This document shows positions 37,236 to 48,291 of a stretch of 64,000 bases of DNA, one piece after another. Under the pieces are notes generated by a model. That model was not told the origin of the DNA. It saw nothing but the letters and a program-made list of their open reading frames with translations, and made no database searches. Within the stretch, counting starts at the first letter, position 1. The number at the start of each line of letters is the position of its first letter. Both the position numbers and the translations under genes were made by a program. Source of the DNA: an uncultured Chlorobiaceae bacterium (GTDB lineage Bacteria; Bacteroidota; Chlorobiia; Chlorobiales; Chlorobiaceae); NCBI GenBank assembly GCA_903882665.1, contig CAIRXW010000003.1, forward strand, positions 51,745 through 115,744, in the 5' to 3' direction.

Positions 37236-39659
37236 ATGAGGTACGATTTTTCAAAAACAGAAGCGAAATGGCAGGCCAGGTGGCAGAAGGAGAATACCTT
37301 TTCAACCAGTGAAGAGAGCGGCAAGCCAAAATACTATGTCCTCGACATGTTTCCCTACCCCAGTGGCACCGGGCTCCATGTCGGTCATCTTGAAGGGTAC
37401 ACCGCTTCAGATATCATCGCTCGTTACAAACGGAGTTGCGGCTACAATGTGCTCCACCCGATGGGATGGGACGCCTTTGGACTGCCCGCCGAACAGTTTG
37501 CCATCAAGACAGGAACACACCCGAAAACCACAACTGAAGAGAATATCCGGAGCTTCAAGGGCACCCTTCAGGCCATGGGCTTCTCCTACGACTGGTCGAG
37601 GGAGATTAACACCACCGACCCCCGTTATTTCAAATGGACACAGTGGATTTTTCTCAAGCTCTATGAGCGCGGACTGGCCTATATGTCGGAAGTGGACGTC
37701 AACTGGTGCGAAGAGCTCAAGACCGTTCTGGCAAATGAGGAGGTTGATGAAAAAATTGCTGACGGCTACACCGTTGTCCGGCGCCCCCTGCGGCAGTGGG
37801 TACTGAAAATTACCGCCTATGCCGACCGCCTGCTTGCCGACCTCGACGAGGTCGATTGGCCGGAAAATGTCAAACAGATGCAGCGCAACTGGATTGGCCG
37901 TTCGGAAGGGGTGGAAATTGACTTTGAACTCCGTTGCCACAACCGCAGTCTCAGGGTCTATACAACAAGGCCCGACACGCTTTTCGGAGCAACCTATCTT
38001 GTCATTTCACCAGAGCATCTCCTTGCAGAAAAGCTTGCCACCGCACAGCAACTGGTTACCGTGAAAAGCTATATCAGTCAGGCAAAACTGAAAACAGAGC
38101 TTGAACGAACAGGACTGCAAAAAGAAAAAAGCGGTGTTTTTACCGGCTCCTATGCCATTAATCCGGCAACGGGGGAACCTCTTCCTGTCTGGATATCCGA
38201 CTTTGTCCTGACCAGTTACGGAACAGGGGCCATCATGTCAGTCCCGGCACATGACAGCCGCGACTGGGAGTTTGCCAGGCAATACCATCTCCCCATCATT
38301 GAGGTGGTCAAAAGCCCGCATGATGTTCAGGAACAGGTTTTTGAAGGGAAGGATAGCTTCCCGGTCAACTCCTCAAACGATGAAATATCACTCAACGACC
38401 TTCCGTTCAATGAAGCTTTTGAGCGCATGGCAACATGGCTTGAGACAAAGAAAGTTGGCCAGAGAAAGGTCAACTACAAGCTCCGCGACTGGATATTCAG
38501 CCGCCAGCGTTACTGGGGAGAACCGATCCCGATCAAGCATTACCTGGATGGCACCCTTCGCACGGAAACTGACCTGCCGCTGACTCTTCCTGACGTAGAG
38601 GCTTACCACCCCTCATCAACCGGGGAGTCGCCCCTTGCCAACATTCCACACTGGCTCTATGGAAACGATGAGCACGGAGCATTCCGGCGCGAAACCAACA
38701 CCATGCCCCAATGGGCGGGAAGCTGCTGGTACTACCTCCGCTTCATCGACCCTGAAAACGGCAGCCAGTTGATCGACGCGGAAAAAGAGCGCTACTGGAT
38801 GAATGTCGATCTCTATATCGGCGGCGCAGAACATGCCGTCCTTCACCTGCTCTATGCACGCTTCTGGCATAAGGTTCTTTTTGACCTCGGCGTCGTCAGC
38901 ACGAGAGAGCCATTCAAAAAGCTCTTCAACCAGGGGATGATTCTTGGTGAAGACAATGAGAAAATGTCGAAATCACGCGGCAACGTCATACCGGCAGACC
39001 ACGTCCTTCAGCGATACGGTGCCGATGCGGTGCGCCTCTATGAGATGTTTTTGGGCCCTCTTGAGCAGGTCAAACCCTGGAATACCAACGGAATTGAAGG
39101 CATAAGCCGTTTTCTGTCGAAAGTGTGGCGACTGGTCTATCCAGAACATGAGGGCGCGGCAAAGCGGCTTTCACTGGATGCCATGCCGGAAGAGCTGCTG
39201 CGACGTATGCATAAAACCATTAAAAAGGTTGGTGAAGACACCGAGCTGCTCAAATTCAACACTGCTATTTCCGAAATGATGGTCTTTGTCAACGAGCTGC
39301 ATAAAGCTGGCTGCACCAACCGCACAGCCGTTGAAACGCTGCTCACACTGCTTGCACCCTACGCGCCCCACATCACAGAAGAACTCTGGGAGAGTATTGG
39401 CCACACCGAGTCCATCAGTCTGGCACCCTTTCCCACCTTTGATCAAAAACTTGTCGAAGAGAGCATGTTGACCATTGCCGTGCAGATCAATGGAAAACTG
39501 AGAGGCACCTTTTCTGCTTCAGCCAAAAGCCCGAAAGAGTTTCTTCTTGAGGAGGCAAAAAAGGTTGAATCCGTACTCAAATTTATCGAGGGCCAGAAAA
39601 TTCTCCGTGAAATTGTTATTGCTGACAAACTGGTTAATTTTGTAGTAAAACAGGGGTAA
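37236..39659 (+). CDS. leuS: Leucyl-tRNA synthetase
   Basis: An 807-aa class I enzyme from ATG 37236; the frame is open further upstream but runs through the pnp terminator. It charges tRNA-Leu. The HIGH-equivalent is in PYPSGTGLHVGHLEGY, and KMSKSRGNVI is near residue 573. The CP1 editing domain (about 220-400, with TRPDTLFGATYLVISPEH) is present, so mischarged tRNA should be hydrolysed. The anticodon-binding and C-terminal domains close the protein. Confidence 0.97.
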   Translation: MRYDFSKTEAKWQARWQKENTFSTSEESGKPKYYVLDMFPYPSGTGLHVGHLEGYTASDIIARYKRSCGYNVLHPMGWDAFGLPAEQFAIKTGTHPKTTTEENIRSFKGTLQAMGFSYDWSREINTTDPRYFKWTQWIFLKLYERGLAYMSEVDVNWCEELKTVLANEEVDEKIADGYTVVRRPLRQWVLKITAYADRLLADLDEVDWPENVKQMQRNWIGRSEGVEIDFELRCHNRSLRVYTTRPDTLFGATYLVISPEHLLAEKLATAQQLVTVKSYISQAKLKTELERTGLQKEKSGVFTGSYAINPATGEPLPVWISDFVLTSYGTGAIMSVPAHDSRDWEFARQYHLPIIEVVKSPHDVQEQVFEGKDSFPVNSSNDEISLNDLPFNEAFERMATWLETKKVGQRKVNYKLRDWIFSRQRYWGEPIPIKHYLDGTLRTETDLPLTLPDVEAYHPSSTGESPLANIPHWLYGNDEHGAFRRETNTMPQWAGSCWYYLRFIDPENGSQLIDAEKERYWMNVDLYIGGAEHAVLHLLYARFWHKVLFDLGVVSTREPFKKLFNQGMILGEDNEKMSKSRGNVIPADHVLQRYGADAVRLYEMFLGPLEQVKPWNTNGIEGISRFLSKVWRLVYPEHEGAAKRLSLDAMPEELLRRMHKTIKKVGEDTELLKFNTAISEMMVFVNELHKAGCTNRTAVETLLTLLAPYAPHITEELWESIGHTESISLAPFPTFDQKLVEESMLTIAVQINGKLRGTFSASAKSPKEFLLEEAKKVESVLKFIEGQKILREIVIADKLVNFVVKQG

Positions 39660-39841
39660 AAAAGAAGGTTGCCTATTACAATTATTGCCGGACAGATTTT
39701 TTTTATGTAAAATCAGCATAGACAGCATAAAACTGACTCTCCGGCTTTTAATCTCCGTTGCAACAAGTTATTTTCCACGTTCCCGAAGCCCTGTAATGGG
39801 GCGAAGTATCCTTTTTTTTAACACATAAAACATGGGTATCA

Positions 39842-41842
39842 ATGGCTACAGACGAAACAACATCCAACGCACAGCACGTGACAACCCCTTCGGCAGAAGT
39901 ATCAATCAGCTCTGTTATGTCTGAAAAGCGGAAATTTCCGCCACCGGCAGAGTTTGCAGCCAATGCCCATGTCTCCTCCATGGAAGAGTATGAGATACTT
40001 TATGCTGCCGCCGAAGCTGATCCGGAGGCCTACTGGGGTGGCATTGCTGAAAAATTTCACTGGTTCAAGAAGTGGGATAGTGTTCTGGAGTGGAATTCTC
40101 CCTTTGCAAAATGGTTTAACGGCGGAAAAACCAATATCTGCTACAACGCCCTCGATGTCCATGTCAACAGTTGGAGAAAGAACAAAGCGGCCATTATCTG
40201 GGAAGGGGAAGAGGGTGGTCAGCGGGTTCTGACCTACGGCGAACTGCACCGTCAGGTCAGCAAGTTTGCAAACGTGCTGAAAATCGCTGGTATCAAGCCT
40301 GGCGACAGGGTTGCGATCTACATGGGCATGGTTCCTGAACTGGTTATCGCCGTTCTCGCCTGTGCTCGCGTTGGAGCGGTCCATAACGTTATTTTTGCCG
40401 GGTTCTCGGCTCACGCCATTACCGAGCGTGTCAATGATTCACGCGCCAAGATGGTCATCTGCGCGGATGGCACAAGACGCCGCGGCGGTTCCATTAATCT
40501 GAAAAATATTGTTGACGAAGCCATCGTCAATACCCCATCAGTTCGCAGTGTCGTCGTACTGAAGGTTACCGCTGAAAAAGTCAGCATGCATGATGGTATG
40601 GATCATTGGTGGCATGATCTCATGGGCTTGGCCAGTGATGAATCGGAACCGGCAGAACTCGATGCAGAACATCCGCTCTTCGTCCTCTACACCAGCGGTT
40701 CCACCGGAAAACCAAAAGGTATCCTGCACACCACTGCCGGATACATGATCCACGCTGCAAACTCATTCAAATACGTTTTTGATATCAAGGACGAGGATAT
40801 TTACTTCTGTACGGCAGATGTCGGCTGGATAACCGGACACAGCTACATGATCTATGGCCCACTGCTGAACGGCGCAACCGTCCTGATGTATGAAGGTGCA
40901 CCAAACTATCCGCAGTGGGACCGCTTCTGGGATATCATCAACCGCCACAAGGTCACCATTTTCTATACCGCACCGACGGCTATCCGCGCATTTATCCGCG
41001 CCGGAAATGAATGGGTCACCAAACATAACCTCAGCTCGCTCCGCCTGCTCGGTACCGTTGGAGAGCCAATCAATCCTGAAGCATGGATGTGGTACCACAA
41101 GGTGGTCGGTCAGGAAAAATGCCCGATTGTCGATACATGGTGGCAGACAGAGACCGGCGGCATCATGGTCTCTCCGCTTCCTGGCGCAACCCCGACCAAA
41201 CCCGGCACGGCCACACGCCCACTGCCAGGCATCATGGTAGACGTTGTCCACAAAGACGGCACCCCGTGCGCAGCCAACGAAGGCGGATACCTCGTCATCA
41301 AAAAGCCATGGCCATCCATGCTCCGTACCATCTACGGCGACAACGAACGGTATGAAAAAACCTACTGGTCGGACTTCAACGACATGTACTTTACCGGTGA
41401 CGGTGCACGCAAGGATGAAGACGGCTATATCTGGATTATGGGACGTGTTGATGATGTTGTTAACGTTTCAGGTCACCGCCTCGGCACCAGTGAAGTTGAA
41501 AGCGCATTGGTATCGCACGAAGCCGTTGCAGAAGCTGCCGTTGTCAGTCGTCCCGATGAACTGAAAGGCAATGCACTCGTAGCCTTCGTTACGCTGAAAG
41601 ATGAATATGTCGGCGACATGACACTCCGTGAAGCGTTGCGCAACCACGTTGCCAAGGAGATCGGACCGATTGCCAAGCCCGATGAAATCAGATGGGCCAA
41701 AGGTCTTCCGAAAACCCGCAGCGGCAAAATCATGCGCCGTCTCCTTCGTGAACTTGCCACAAGCAATGAAATCAAGGGAGATGTCACCACACTTGAGGAT
41801 TTCGGTGTTCTTGAAAACCTTCGCGATCAGGAAAACGATTAA
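39842..41842 (+). CDS. acs: Acetyl-CoA synthetase (AMP-forming)
   Basis: A 666-aa acyl-adenylate-forming enzyme. It makes acetyl-CoA from acetate via acetyl-AMP. Motifs: P-loop [16 protein letters not shown], the WWQTETGG core motif, [16 protein letters not shown] and the acetylatable lysine in [16 protein letters not shown] near the C-terminus. In a green sulfur bacterium it supports acetate co-assimilation into pyruvate by the nifJ product. It is preceded by 182 bp of leader and followed by a very strong terminator. Confidence 0.97.
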   Translation: MATDETTSNAQHVTTPSAEVSISSVMSEKRKFPPPAEFAANAHVSSMEEYEILYAAAEADPEAYWGGIAEKFHWFKKWDSVLEWNSPFAKWFNGGKTNICYNALDVHVNSWRKNKAAIIWEGEEGGQRVLTYGELHRQVSKFANVLKIAGIKPGDRVAIYMGMVPELVIAVLACARVGAVHNVIFAGFSAHAITERVNDSRAKMVICADGTRRRGGSINLKNIVDEAIVNTPSVRSVVVLKVTAEKVSMHDGMDHWWHDLMGLASDESEPAELDAEHPLFVLYTSGSTGKPKGILHTTAGYMIHAANSFKYVFDIKDEDIYFCTADVGWITGHSYMIYGPLLNGATVLMYEGAPNYPQWDRFWDIINRHKVTIFYTAPTAIRAFIRAGNEWVTKHNLSSLRLLGTVGEPINPEAWMWYHKVVGQEKCPIVDTWWQTETGGIMVSPLPGATPTKPGTATRPLPGIMVDVVHKDGTPCAANEGGYLVIKKPWPSMLRTIYGDNERYEKTYWSDFNDMYFTGDGARKDEDGYIWIMGRVDDVVNVSGHRLGTSEVESALVSHEAVAEAAVVSRPDELKGNALVAFVTLKDEYVGDMTLREALRNHVAKEIGPIAKPDEIRWAKGLPKTRSGKIMRRLLRELATSNEIKGDVTTLEDFGVLENLRDQEND

Positions 41843-41873
41843 AGCGTCATTGCTTTCGATCATAATCAGAAGT

Positions 41874-41915
41874 AAGGCCGAAAAAGCGCAGCACCATCTG
41901 CGCTTTTTCGGCCTT
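41874..41915 (+). terminator. Intrinsic terminator of acs
   Basis: A perfect 18-bp stem, AAGGCCGAAAAAGCGCAG (41874-41891) with 41898-41915, and a 6-nt loop, 32 bp after the acs stop. It sits between converging acs and tspO and can work for both. Confidence 0.9.
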
Positions 41916-41972
41916 TATTTTCATCTTCAACCTCTGACTTTCAGATCTGAGCGAGTAACCACCTTGCACGAC

Positions 41973-42449
41973 TCAATTGAGCTGCCAGATCGTAAAATTC
42001 AGAACAGAGGCAAAACTCACCCACAAAAGATAGGGAATAAGGAGATTACCTGCCAGGGACGCAATTGCCCTGAACTTTAAGAGAGTCAGGAGAATAGTCA
42101 ACCAGAGCGGAACAATCACTGCCAGCGCGAGCAACGGAGAATGCTGACCAAAAAATGCCGCTGACCAGCCAAGATTGAGCAGCAGTTGACCTCCAAAAAG
42201 GAAAAGAGCACCCTTCACCGCTTTATTTTTATCCCACTGCATCACAACGAGATAGAGAGCAATTCCCATGAGCAGAAAAAGCAGACTCCATGCCGGAGGA
42301 AAAAGCCAGTCAGGCGGGTTCCATGACGGTTTATTGAGCACATGGTAGTACCATTCAGAACCCGGCAGAGGAGTAAAGGTACTGCCCGCATAGGCAAAAA
42401 CAAAACACAAGCCAATTGAGAGGGCGAGCTTTGGAAAATTGAGTTTCAT
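41973..42449 (-). CDS. tspO: TspO/MBR family membrane protein
   Basis: A 158-aa protein from ATG 42449, with five hydrophobic helices. Family motifs: PLPGSEWYYHVLNKPSWNPPDWLFPPAWSLLF (in parts), AVKGALFLFGGQLLLNLGWSAAFF and LLIPYLLWVSFASVLNFTIW. TspO binds porphyrins, and in phototrophs it affects tetrapyrrole metabolism, which suits a bacteriochlorophyll-rich host. The exact role here is not known. It is convergent with acs. Confidence 0.93.
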   Translation of the reverse strand: MKLNFPKLALSIGLCFVFAYAGSTFTPLPGSEWYYHVLNKPSWNPPDWLFPPAWSLLFLLMGIALYLVVMQWDKNKAVKGALFLFGGQLLLNLGWSAAFFGQHSPLLALAVIVPLWLTILLTLLKFRAIASLAGNLLIPYLLWVSFASVLNFTIWQLN

Positions 42450-42546
42450 GATCATCAGAATTAAGGTTATCGAACAGGAACATCAGTATAACTTAAAAAA
42501 CAGAGAGATTTTTCTGTATTCTGGAAATGCTGGGAATGCCAGAAAT

Positions 42547-42564
42547 GCCGAGCTGGAGCTCGGC
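42547..42564. repeat. Palindrome GCCGAGCT-GG-AGCTCGGC
   Basis: A perfect 8-bp inverted repeat (at least 7 bp as a hairpin with a 4-nt loop) in the 237-bp gap between tspO and the inositol-phosphatase gene. It is followed by GCTCCAG. Part of it (GCCGAGCTGGAG) recurs after ppc at 26211-26222, suggesting a dispersed intergenic element. Confidence 0.5.
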
Positions 42565-42686
42565 GCTCCAGAATTGGCGCTAACGGGGTTGCGATCCTGG
42601 GTTGGTGCAAAAAGAGGAGACTATCCTGAATTCCCGGTAGAAATGTTATATTAGCCGCCACTTAACTATTTATCTTTACCGGTTGC

Positions 42687-43496
42687 ATGGGAAAACAAAG
42701 TAACGAGCTGCAGACTGCTATCAAGGCGGCTTATGCTGCAGGAGCAATCACCCTTGAAAAATTCGGAGAGCTTACTCATTCTGAAATCCAGCCAAAAGAT
42801 TTCAAGGATTTTGTAACCGACGTCGACAATGCCTGTGAAGCAGCAATCAGCTCAATAATCACCGAAAGTTTTCCCGAAGACAGCATGCTCTGCGAAGAGG
42901 GCACGGTAATCAACGGCACTTCTGGAAGAACCTGGATTGTTGATCCTCTTGATGGGACTCTTAACTTTATCCACTCTTTTCCTGTTTTCTCAATAAGCAT
43001 TGCGCTGAAAGATCGTAATAATGACCTGCTCACCGGTGTTGTTTATCAGCCAGTCCTGAAAGAACTCTTTACCGCTGAACGCGGTCGAGGTGCTTGCCTG
43101 AACGGCAAACAGATTTCGATATCATGCCGTACTGAGAAGGAAAGTTTTCTCATGGGTACAGGCCTTCCGTTCAAGGAGTATCACTATCTGGAATCTTACA
43201 TCAATATGCTCAAAGAGGTGATTTACGATTCTGCCGGTATCCGGCGTGCAGGCTCGGCGGCCCTTGATCTTGCCTATACGGCCTGCGGCCGCTTTGACGG
43301 CTTCTGGGAATACAAGCTCTTTCCATGGGATTTTGCTGCTGGTGTCCTGCTTGTCCGTGAAGCGGGAGGAACGGTCACCGACTTTATGGGTGAGCCCGAT
43401 GTTTTTCAGCGGCAAAGCATTATTGCCGGCAACAACATAACCCATCCCCTTCTGCTTGAAAAAGCACTGAAACACTTTACGACAGAAATACCTTGA
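42687..43496 (+). CDS. Inositol monophosphatase family protein
   Basis: A 269-aa metal-dependent phosphatase of the IMPase/SuhB/CysQ superfamily. Metal-site motifs: DFVTDVDNACEAAI, the Glu of CEEG, WIVDPLDGTLNFIHSFP (DPxDGT) and WDFAAGVLLVREAGG. The likely substrate is inositol phosphate or another sugar phosphate; SuhB, HisN or a related role cannot be told from sequence alone. It lies upstream of lpxC/fabZ (140 bp) on the same strand. Confidence 0.9.
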   Translation: MGKQSNELQTAIKAAYAAGAITLEKFGELTHSEIQPKDFKDFVTDVDNACEAAISSIITESFPEDSMLCEEGTVINGTSGRTWIVDPLDGTLNFIHSFPVFSISIALKDRNNDLLTGVVYQPVLKELFTAERGRGACLNGKQISISCRTEKESFLMGTGLPFKEYHYLESYINMLKEVIYDSAGIRRAGSAALDLAYTACGRFDGFWEYKLFPWDFAAGVLLVREAGGTVTDFMGEPDVFQRQSIIAGNNITHPLLLEKALKHFTTEIP

Positions 43497-43636
43497 CAGG
43501 AGGAATTCCGTGATACGCCTGATTTGAACAGGAAATGGTTCTTTATTATCTTTAAGTTTAAGAGTTTTTTCTTCATTACAATTTGCCTTCATTTCCTGTA
43601 CGGTTCAAGCCCGGCCAGGAGCAACGCGATTCCACT

Positions 43637-45040
43637 ATGCTCATTCATCAGCGTACGCTTCAAAAAGAAGCTTCTCTCTGGGGTACCGGACTGCACACCG
43701 GCAAAGAGTGCATGATTACCTTTAAACCAGCACCGGCAAACTATGGATATCGGTTCGTACGTACCGATATTGATAACAGCTCGGAAATACCCGCCCTGAT
43801 TGAAAATGTCGTTGATGTCCTGCGGGGTACCACCATTGCACTCAACGGTGTGAAAGTTCATACCACCGAACACGTTCTTGGTGCTCTTTACGGCCTCCAG
43901 ATCGATAACTGCCGGATCGAAATGAGCGGACCGGAACCTCCGGTCATGGACGGAAGCTCGCACCCTTTTGCCGAAGCACTCCTCGAAGCTGGTTTCCAGG
44001 AGCAGGATGAACCGAAAAATTACCTGGTCATTGATGACACCATTGAATACCATGATGCGGAAAATGGCGTGGATATTGTAGCACTGCCTCTCGACAGCTT
44101 CCGCATAACCGTCATGGTGGATTACAAAAATCCGGCACTCGGCTCACAGCACTCTGGCCTTTTTGATCTTGACAAGGAATTTTACAAGGAGTTCTCATCC
44201 TCCAGAACCTTCTGTTTCCTCAGCGAAGTTGAGGCACTTGCAAACCAGGGTATCATCAAGGGTGGCGATATAAACAATGCTATTGTCATTATCGATAAAG
44301 CTATGGGAAAAGAGGAGCTTGCCGAACTTGGCCAAAAACTCGGTCTGGAGAGCGAAAATCTTGTGCTTGGTGAAAACGGAATTCTCAACAACCGCGAACT
44401 GCGCTTCAAGAATGAACCTGCACGCCATAAACTGCTCGATCTTCTCGGCGACATTGCACTCCTCGGCATGCCACTCAAGGCCCAGGTACTCGGTGCCCGT
44501 CCCGGTCACGCATCGAATGTAGAGTTCGTCAAGCAGCTTAAAAAATATGCCGACCGCAACAAACTTGCCCTGCAGTACCAGCACGAGAAAAAAGCGGGCG
44601 TAATTTTTGACATCAATGCGATTCAAAAGATCCTCCCTCACCGCTACCCCTTCCTTTTGATCGACAAGATTGTGGAGTTTAAACTTGACGAAAAAATTGT
44701 ATCAATCAAAAACGTCACCATAAACGAACCCTTCTTCCAGGGCCATTTTCCCGGAAATCCTATTATGCCAGGCGTTCTCATTCTTGAAGCCATGGCTCAG
44801 ACCGGCGGCATCATGATGCTCAACGGCAACGACAATATCAAGGAGAGCGTCGTCTACTTCATGGGTATTGACAAGGCCCGCTTCCGCAAACCGGTACTTC
44901 CGGGCGACACGCTGGTCATAGAAGCAACCCTGACCAACAAGCGCAGAAACGTCTGCCAGTTTGATGCAAAAGCTTATGTAAGAGGTGAACTTGTCTGCGA
45001 AGCATCCCTTATGGCAACGGTTGCACCGAAAAACAAGTAA
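43637..45040 (+). CDS. lpxC/fabZ: Bifunctional UDP-3-O-acyl-GlcNAc deacetylase / 3-hydroxyacyl-ACP dehydratase
   Basis: A 467-aa fusion from ATG 43637. Residues 1-310 are LpxC, the committed zinc deacetylase of lipid A synthesis (zinc histidine in [28 protein letters not shown]). Residues 325-467 are FabZ, the fatty-acid dehydratase ([19 protein letters not shown] with its catalytic His, and Glu in [11 protein letters not shown]). The fusion ties lipid A to fatty acid synthesis and is known in Bacteroidetes and Chlorobi. No strong ribosome binding site is seen. Its terminator follows. Confidence 0.96.
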   Translation: MLIHQRTLQKEASLWGTGLHTGKECMITFKPAPANYGYRFVRTDIDNSSEIPALIENVVDVLRGTTIALNGVKVHTTEHVLGALYGLQIDNCRIEMSGPEPPVMDGSSHPFAEALLEAGFQEQDEPKNYLVIDDTIEYHDAENGVDIVALPLDSFRITVMVDYKNPALGSQHSGLFDLDKEFYKEFSSSRTFCFLSEVEALANQGIIKGGDINNAIVIIDKAMGKEELAELGQKLGLESENLVLGENGILNNRELRFKNEPARHKLLDLLGDIALLGMPLKAQVLGARPGHASNVEFVKQLKKYADRNKLALQYQHEKKAGVIFDINAIQKILPHRYPFLLIDKIVEFKLDEKIVSIKNVTINEPFFQGHFPGNPIMPGVLILEAMAQTGGIMMLNGNDNIKESVVYFMGIDKARFRKPVLPGDTLVIEATLTNKRRNVCQFDAKAYVRGELVCEASLMATVAPKNK

Positions 45041-45384
45041 GAGAGCATCGTCAGAAAGAGACAACGCGCCCGGCCCATCAAAAGCCGGGCGCTTCTCTGT
45101 TTTTGCCCGCAATAAAAGAGCTCGCAAAGAGCTGTCCGAAAAGCCCATTCAACAATCCATCAACAAGTTATCAACATTCCGCAATCCATAGAACGAGACG
45201 TGTTAACGCCATTAATTATCTATAAAAAGAAAACTTAGAAGCAAATACCCTCAAAATTTATTCTGCGGTAGTAAAGTTATCCATATCGAAGAGAGCACTG
45301 ATTGATCTCCCAAAAAACAGTGCGTAACAGAAAAAATAACAAGAGGAAAAACTCCCTCAGAGAGAGGAATAGGTGCATCGAAAC
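45041..45384. other. 344-bp intergenic region between convergent lpxC/fabZ and pgsA
   Basis: It holds the terminator at 45066-45092 and then about 290 bp of AT-rich DNA without a credible gene. Two DnaA-box-like 9-mers, TTATCAACA (45168-45176) and TTATCCATA (45277-45285), are present but too few to call an origin. Confidence 0.45.
45066..45092 (+). terminator. Intrinsic terminator of lpxC/fabZ
   Basis: GCGCCCGGC (45066-45074) pairs perfectly with GCCGGGCGC (45084-45092), and a T-rich stretch (TTCTCTGTTTTT) follows. It starts 26 bp after the stop. Confidence 0.8.
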
Positions 45385-45939
45385 TCAGGCCTTGTACTCC
45401 AACCCGTTGTGAATTTTGTAGAACCTCAAGCAGTACAGAACAAAAGAGTAGAGAAGCATGACGGTAGACAGGTACAAAAAAAACTCCTTCACATGATATT
45501 GCCTGAAAAAAGGATGCGGCCAGACCATTGCGATAAACATCATGGAGACAAATCCCACCGCCCATTTTCCCGGCCAGAGTGATGTCGTTACAACTGAATG
45601 ACGAAATTTTACATACCCTGCTCCGATAAAAATCAGGATATCACGAAGCACGGCAAAAAGCACAAACCACAAGGGAAGCTGACCCATCCAGAGGAAATAG
45701 AGTGCTACACTGGCAAGGCAAAGTTTGTCGGCAAGAGGGTCAAGAATTTTTCCCATCTCGGAAACCTCGTTCGTCCATCTGGCCGCCTGGCCATCAAACC
45801 AGTCAGTCAGAATGGCCACAATCATGATGACGATGGCTGTGTCAAATTGACCGGTATGAAAATAATAGAGAAACCAGGGTATCAGAAGTATTCTCAGGAA
45901 ACTGAGAAAATTCGGGAGATTAACGATACGACCTTCCAC
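45385..45939 (-). CDS. pgsA: CDP-alcohol phosphatidyltransferase (PgsA-like)
   Basis: A 184-aa membrane protein with four to five helices. It has the full CDP-alcohol motif DGx2ARx8Gx3Dx3D, seen as DGQAARWTNEVSEMGKILDP then LADK. It starts with NLPNFLSFLRILLIPWF, as in PgsA, which makes phosphatidylglycerol phosphate from CDP-diacylglycerol and glycerol-3-phosphate. Related alcohol specificities cannot be excluded. It stands 71 bp from ruvC on the same strand. Confidence 0.87.
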   Translation of the reverse strand: MEGRIVNLPNFLSFLRILLIPWFLYYFHTGQFDTAIVIMIVAILTDWFDGQAARWTNEVSEMGKILDPLADKLCLASVALYFLWMGQLPLWFVLFAVLRDILIFIGAGYVKFRHSVVTTSLWPGKWAVGFVSMMFIAMVWPHPFFRQYHVKEFFLYLSTVMLLYSFVLYCLRFYKIHNGLEYKA

Positions 45940-46010
45940 AGTTGTGAATTTAGTATTGAGTCTTGAACACTCTTTTAAGACGAGAAACTACTGCCTTTGC
46001 ACAAACAAAA

Positions 46011-46574
46011 CTACCTGATAACCAAGTGAGGCGAAGCGCCGACAAACTTCGACCAGTTGCCCCCACCTTTCCGACTCTTTCCGGGCTGCCGGTCAAGATC
46101 CCGGCTTTCACCCCTGAGCAAATCACATAGTGCAATTCCAAGAGCATCAGTAACGTCATAAGGCTCCGGGACGGGACTGAGCGCGAGCATCCTCGCAACC
46201 ATAAATGCAACCTGCTCCTTGCTTGCAGCCCCTTTTCCGGTTACGGCCGACTTAACCTCACGGGGAGCATATTCATGCAGGAGAAGATTCCGGTTCATCG
46301 CAAGAGCGATAACCGCACCCCGAACCTGGCCAAGCTTGAGGGCCGACTGCACATTGCGGCTCAAAAATACCGTTTCAAGAGCGACTCGTTCGGGCCTGAA
46401 ATCAGTGATAACCGTCTCAAGCTCCCGGTATATCTGACCAATCCGCTCGGCATGAGTGCGGCTGGAATGAAGCCGGATAACACCGCAGGCAAGCACAGCA
46501 AAACCTCCGCAATCCTGGCGAATCACACCATAACCCGTCAGCCGGCTTCCAGGATCGACTCCGAGCACAACCAC
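46011..46574 (-). CDS. ruvC: Crossover junction endonuclease RuvC
   Basis: A 187-aa resolvase of usual length that cleaves Holliday junctions moved by RuvAB. Acidic site residues: Asp in [13 protein letters not shown], Glu in [10 protein letters not shown], and the C-terminal [11 protein letters not shown]. It follows yebC by 4 bp, an arrangement common in bacteria. ruvB is 32 kb away in this window. Confidence 0.96.
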   Translation of the reverse strand: MVVLGVDPGSRLTGYGVIRQDCGGFAVLACGVIRLHSSRTHAERIGQIYRELETVITDFRPERVALETVFLSRNVQSALKLGQVRGAVIALAMNRNLLLHEYAPREVKSAVTGKGAASKEQVAFMVARMLALSPVPEPYDVTDALGIALCDLLRGESRDLDRQPGKSRKGGGNWSKFVGASPHLVIR

Positions 46575-46578
46575 TCTT

Positions 46579-47331
46579 CTACTCGTTTAAACTGCTCATT
46601 GCACTCTCACTGATCTCCATATTCGTGTATACCACCTGCACATCATCATTACTTTCAAGCGCATCGATCAGCTTGATCACCTTCCGGGCATCCTCGGCTT
46701 CAAGCTCAATATAATTTTCCGGTATAAGATCAATTTTTGCATTCTCATAAGGGATAGCTGCATCGTCAAGCGCTTTTTTGACGCTTTCAAGACCCTTAAA
46801 ATCACTGATGACCGTTAAATAGTTTTCATCATCACTTCCAAGATCTTCAAGGCCGGCATCAAGCAGAATTTCCATAAGCTGATCCTCGCTGGCAGCAGAC
46901 TTCAGAATATCAACCGTCCCCTTGCGCTGGAACATCCATGCGACACTGCCGCTTTCTCCCAGTGAACCATTGTTACGGCTCATAATGTGACGGATATCGG
47001 CAACGGTCCGGTTACGATTGTCCGTTGCTGTCTCGATAATCAGCGCAATCCCGGCCGGGCCATACCCTTCATAGGTTATCTCATCCCAGGTTACTCCCTC
47101 AAGCTCTCCTGTGCCCTTCTTGACAGCACGCTGAATATTGTCCATCGGCATCGAATTATCTCTTGCCGTATCAATTGCAAGCCTGAGACGGGGATTACCC
47201 GACGGGTCACCTCCACCCATTTTTGCCGCAATCGTAATTTCCTTGACAAGTTTGGTGAACAAACTGCCTCTTTTTTGATCGGTTACCGCTTTTTTTCTTT
47301 TAATGGTTGCCCATTTGCTATGTCCTGACAT
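46579..47331 (-). CDS. yebC: YebC/PmpR family protein (probable transcriptional regulator/translation factor)
   Basis: A 250-aa protein with the family's signature start [21 protein letters not shown] and the central [21 protein letters not shown]. The three-domain TACO1-like fold is expected. Members have been linked both to DNA-binding regulation and to relief of ribosome stalling on proline-rich sequences. First gene of a yebC-ruvC unit (4-bp spacing). Confidence 0.95.
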   Translation of the reverse strand: MSGHSKWATIKRKKAVTDQKRGSLFTKLVKEITIAAKMGGGDPSGNPRLRLAIDTARDNSMPMDNIQRAVKKGTGELEGVTWDEITYEGYGPAGIALIIETATDNRNRTVADIRHIMSRNNGSLGESGSVAWMFQRKGTVDILKSAASEDQLMEILLDAGLEDLGSDDENYLTVISDFKGLESVKKALDDAAIPYENAKIDLIPENYIELEAEDARKVIKLIDALESNDDVQVVYTNMEISESAMSSLNE

Positions 47332-47448
47332 AATAAAAAATGCTGATTTATTATTTCCTCCAAAAGCCCGCCTATGATAATAGATTTATTTTCTTTAAAT
47401 AAAATCAAATCCGAGGGCATTAATGCAATTTACCAACAAGAAAAAACA

Positions 47449-48291
47449 ATGACAAACTTGATGACCGCTTATCAGGGTGAACCAGGAGCTTACAGTGAAA
47501 TTGCCGCGCTCCGGATCGGAGAACCAAAACCATTCGAATCATTTGAAGAGGTTTTTGCGGCCGTTGAAAACCAGGAGGTTAATTATGCCGTCATCCCCAT
47601 AGAAAATTCACTGGGAGGCAGCATTCATCAAAACTATGACCTGCTGCTCCAGCACCCGGTCATTATTGTGGCGGAAACCTTCGTCAAGGTGAAACACTGT
47701 CTACTCGGCATACCCGGTTCATCGATAGAAGGTGGCCTGAAGGTACTCTCCCACCCCCAGGCACTGGCCCAGTGTCGAAACTTTTTTGCCACTCACCAGC
47801 ATCTCAAGGCTGAAGTGGCCTACGATACAGCCGGGAGTGCGAAAATGATCGCTGCCGACCAGAATGCAACAAAGCTTGCCATAGCCTCAAAAAGGGCTGC
47901 CGAACTCTACGGGCTTGAAATTCTGCAGGAAAACCTCGCTGATGAAGAGTGGAACATCACCCGTTTTTTCTGCATTGCCCATGCAAAAAATCCAGCCCCC
48001 CTGCCGCTTGAAACCACACTGGAGAGCCGCCAGCACAAGACCTCCGTCGTATTCACGCTCCCCAATGAACCGGGATCACTTTTCAAGGCACTGGCTACTT
48101 TTGCCCTGCGTGATATTGATCTGACAAAAATAGAATCGAGGCCGTTCAGGAAAAAAGCCTTTGAATATCTCTTTTATGTCGATTGTATCGGAGAGCAGCA
48201 TGATCGGAACATCCACAATGCACTTTGCCACCTCCGTGAATTTGCCACTATGGTCAACGTCCTTGGAAGTTACGGAGTGGTTGCAGAATGA
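47449..48291 (+). CDS. pheA: Prephenate dehydratase
   Basis: A 280-aa monofunctional enzyme from ATG 47449 (MTNLMTAYQGEPGAYSE); an upstream in-frame start at 47374 would add 25 unlikely residues. It converts prephenate to phenylpyruvate for phenylalanine. The dehydratase domain (about 7-185) includes GEPGAYSE, IPIENSLGGSIHQ and the catalytic TRFFCIA. The C-terminal ACT domain contains LPNEPGSLFKAL and the Phe-binding ESRP. It ends in an ATGA overlap with polA. Confidence 0.95.
   Translation: MTNLMTAYQGEPGAYSEIAALRIGEPKPFESFEEVFAAVENQEVNYAVIPIENSLGGSIHQNYDLLLQHPVIIVAETFVKVKHCLLGIPGSSIEGGLKVLSHPQALAQCRNFFATHQHLKAEVAYDTAGSAKMIAADQNATKLAIASKRAAELYGLEILQENLADEEWNITRFFCIAHAKNPAPLPLETTLESRQHKTSVVFTLPNEPGSLFKALATFALRDIDLTKIESRPFRKKAFEYLFYVDCIGEQHDRNIHNALCHLREFATMVNVLGSYGVVAE

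Noticed and set aside
42439..42654. A 71-aa plus-strand frame after tspO
   Set aside because: It runs through the palindromic repeat at 42547-42564 and has no protein-like pattern.
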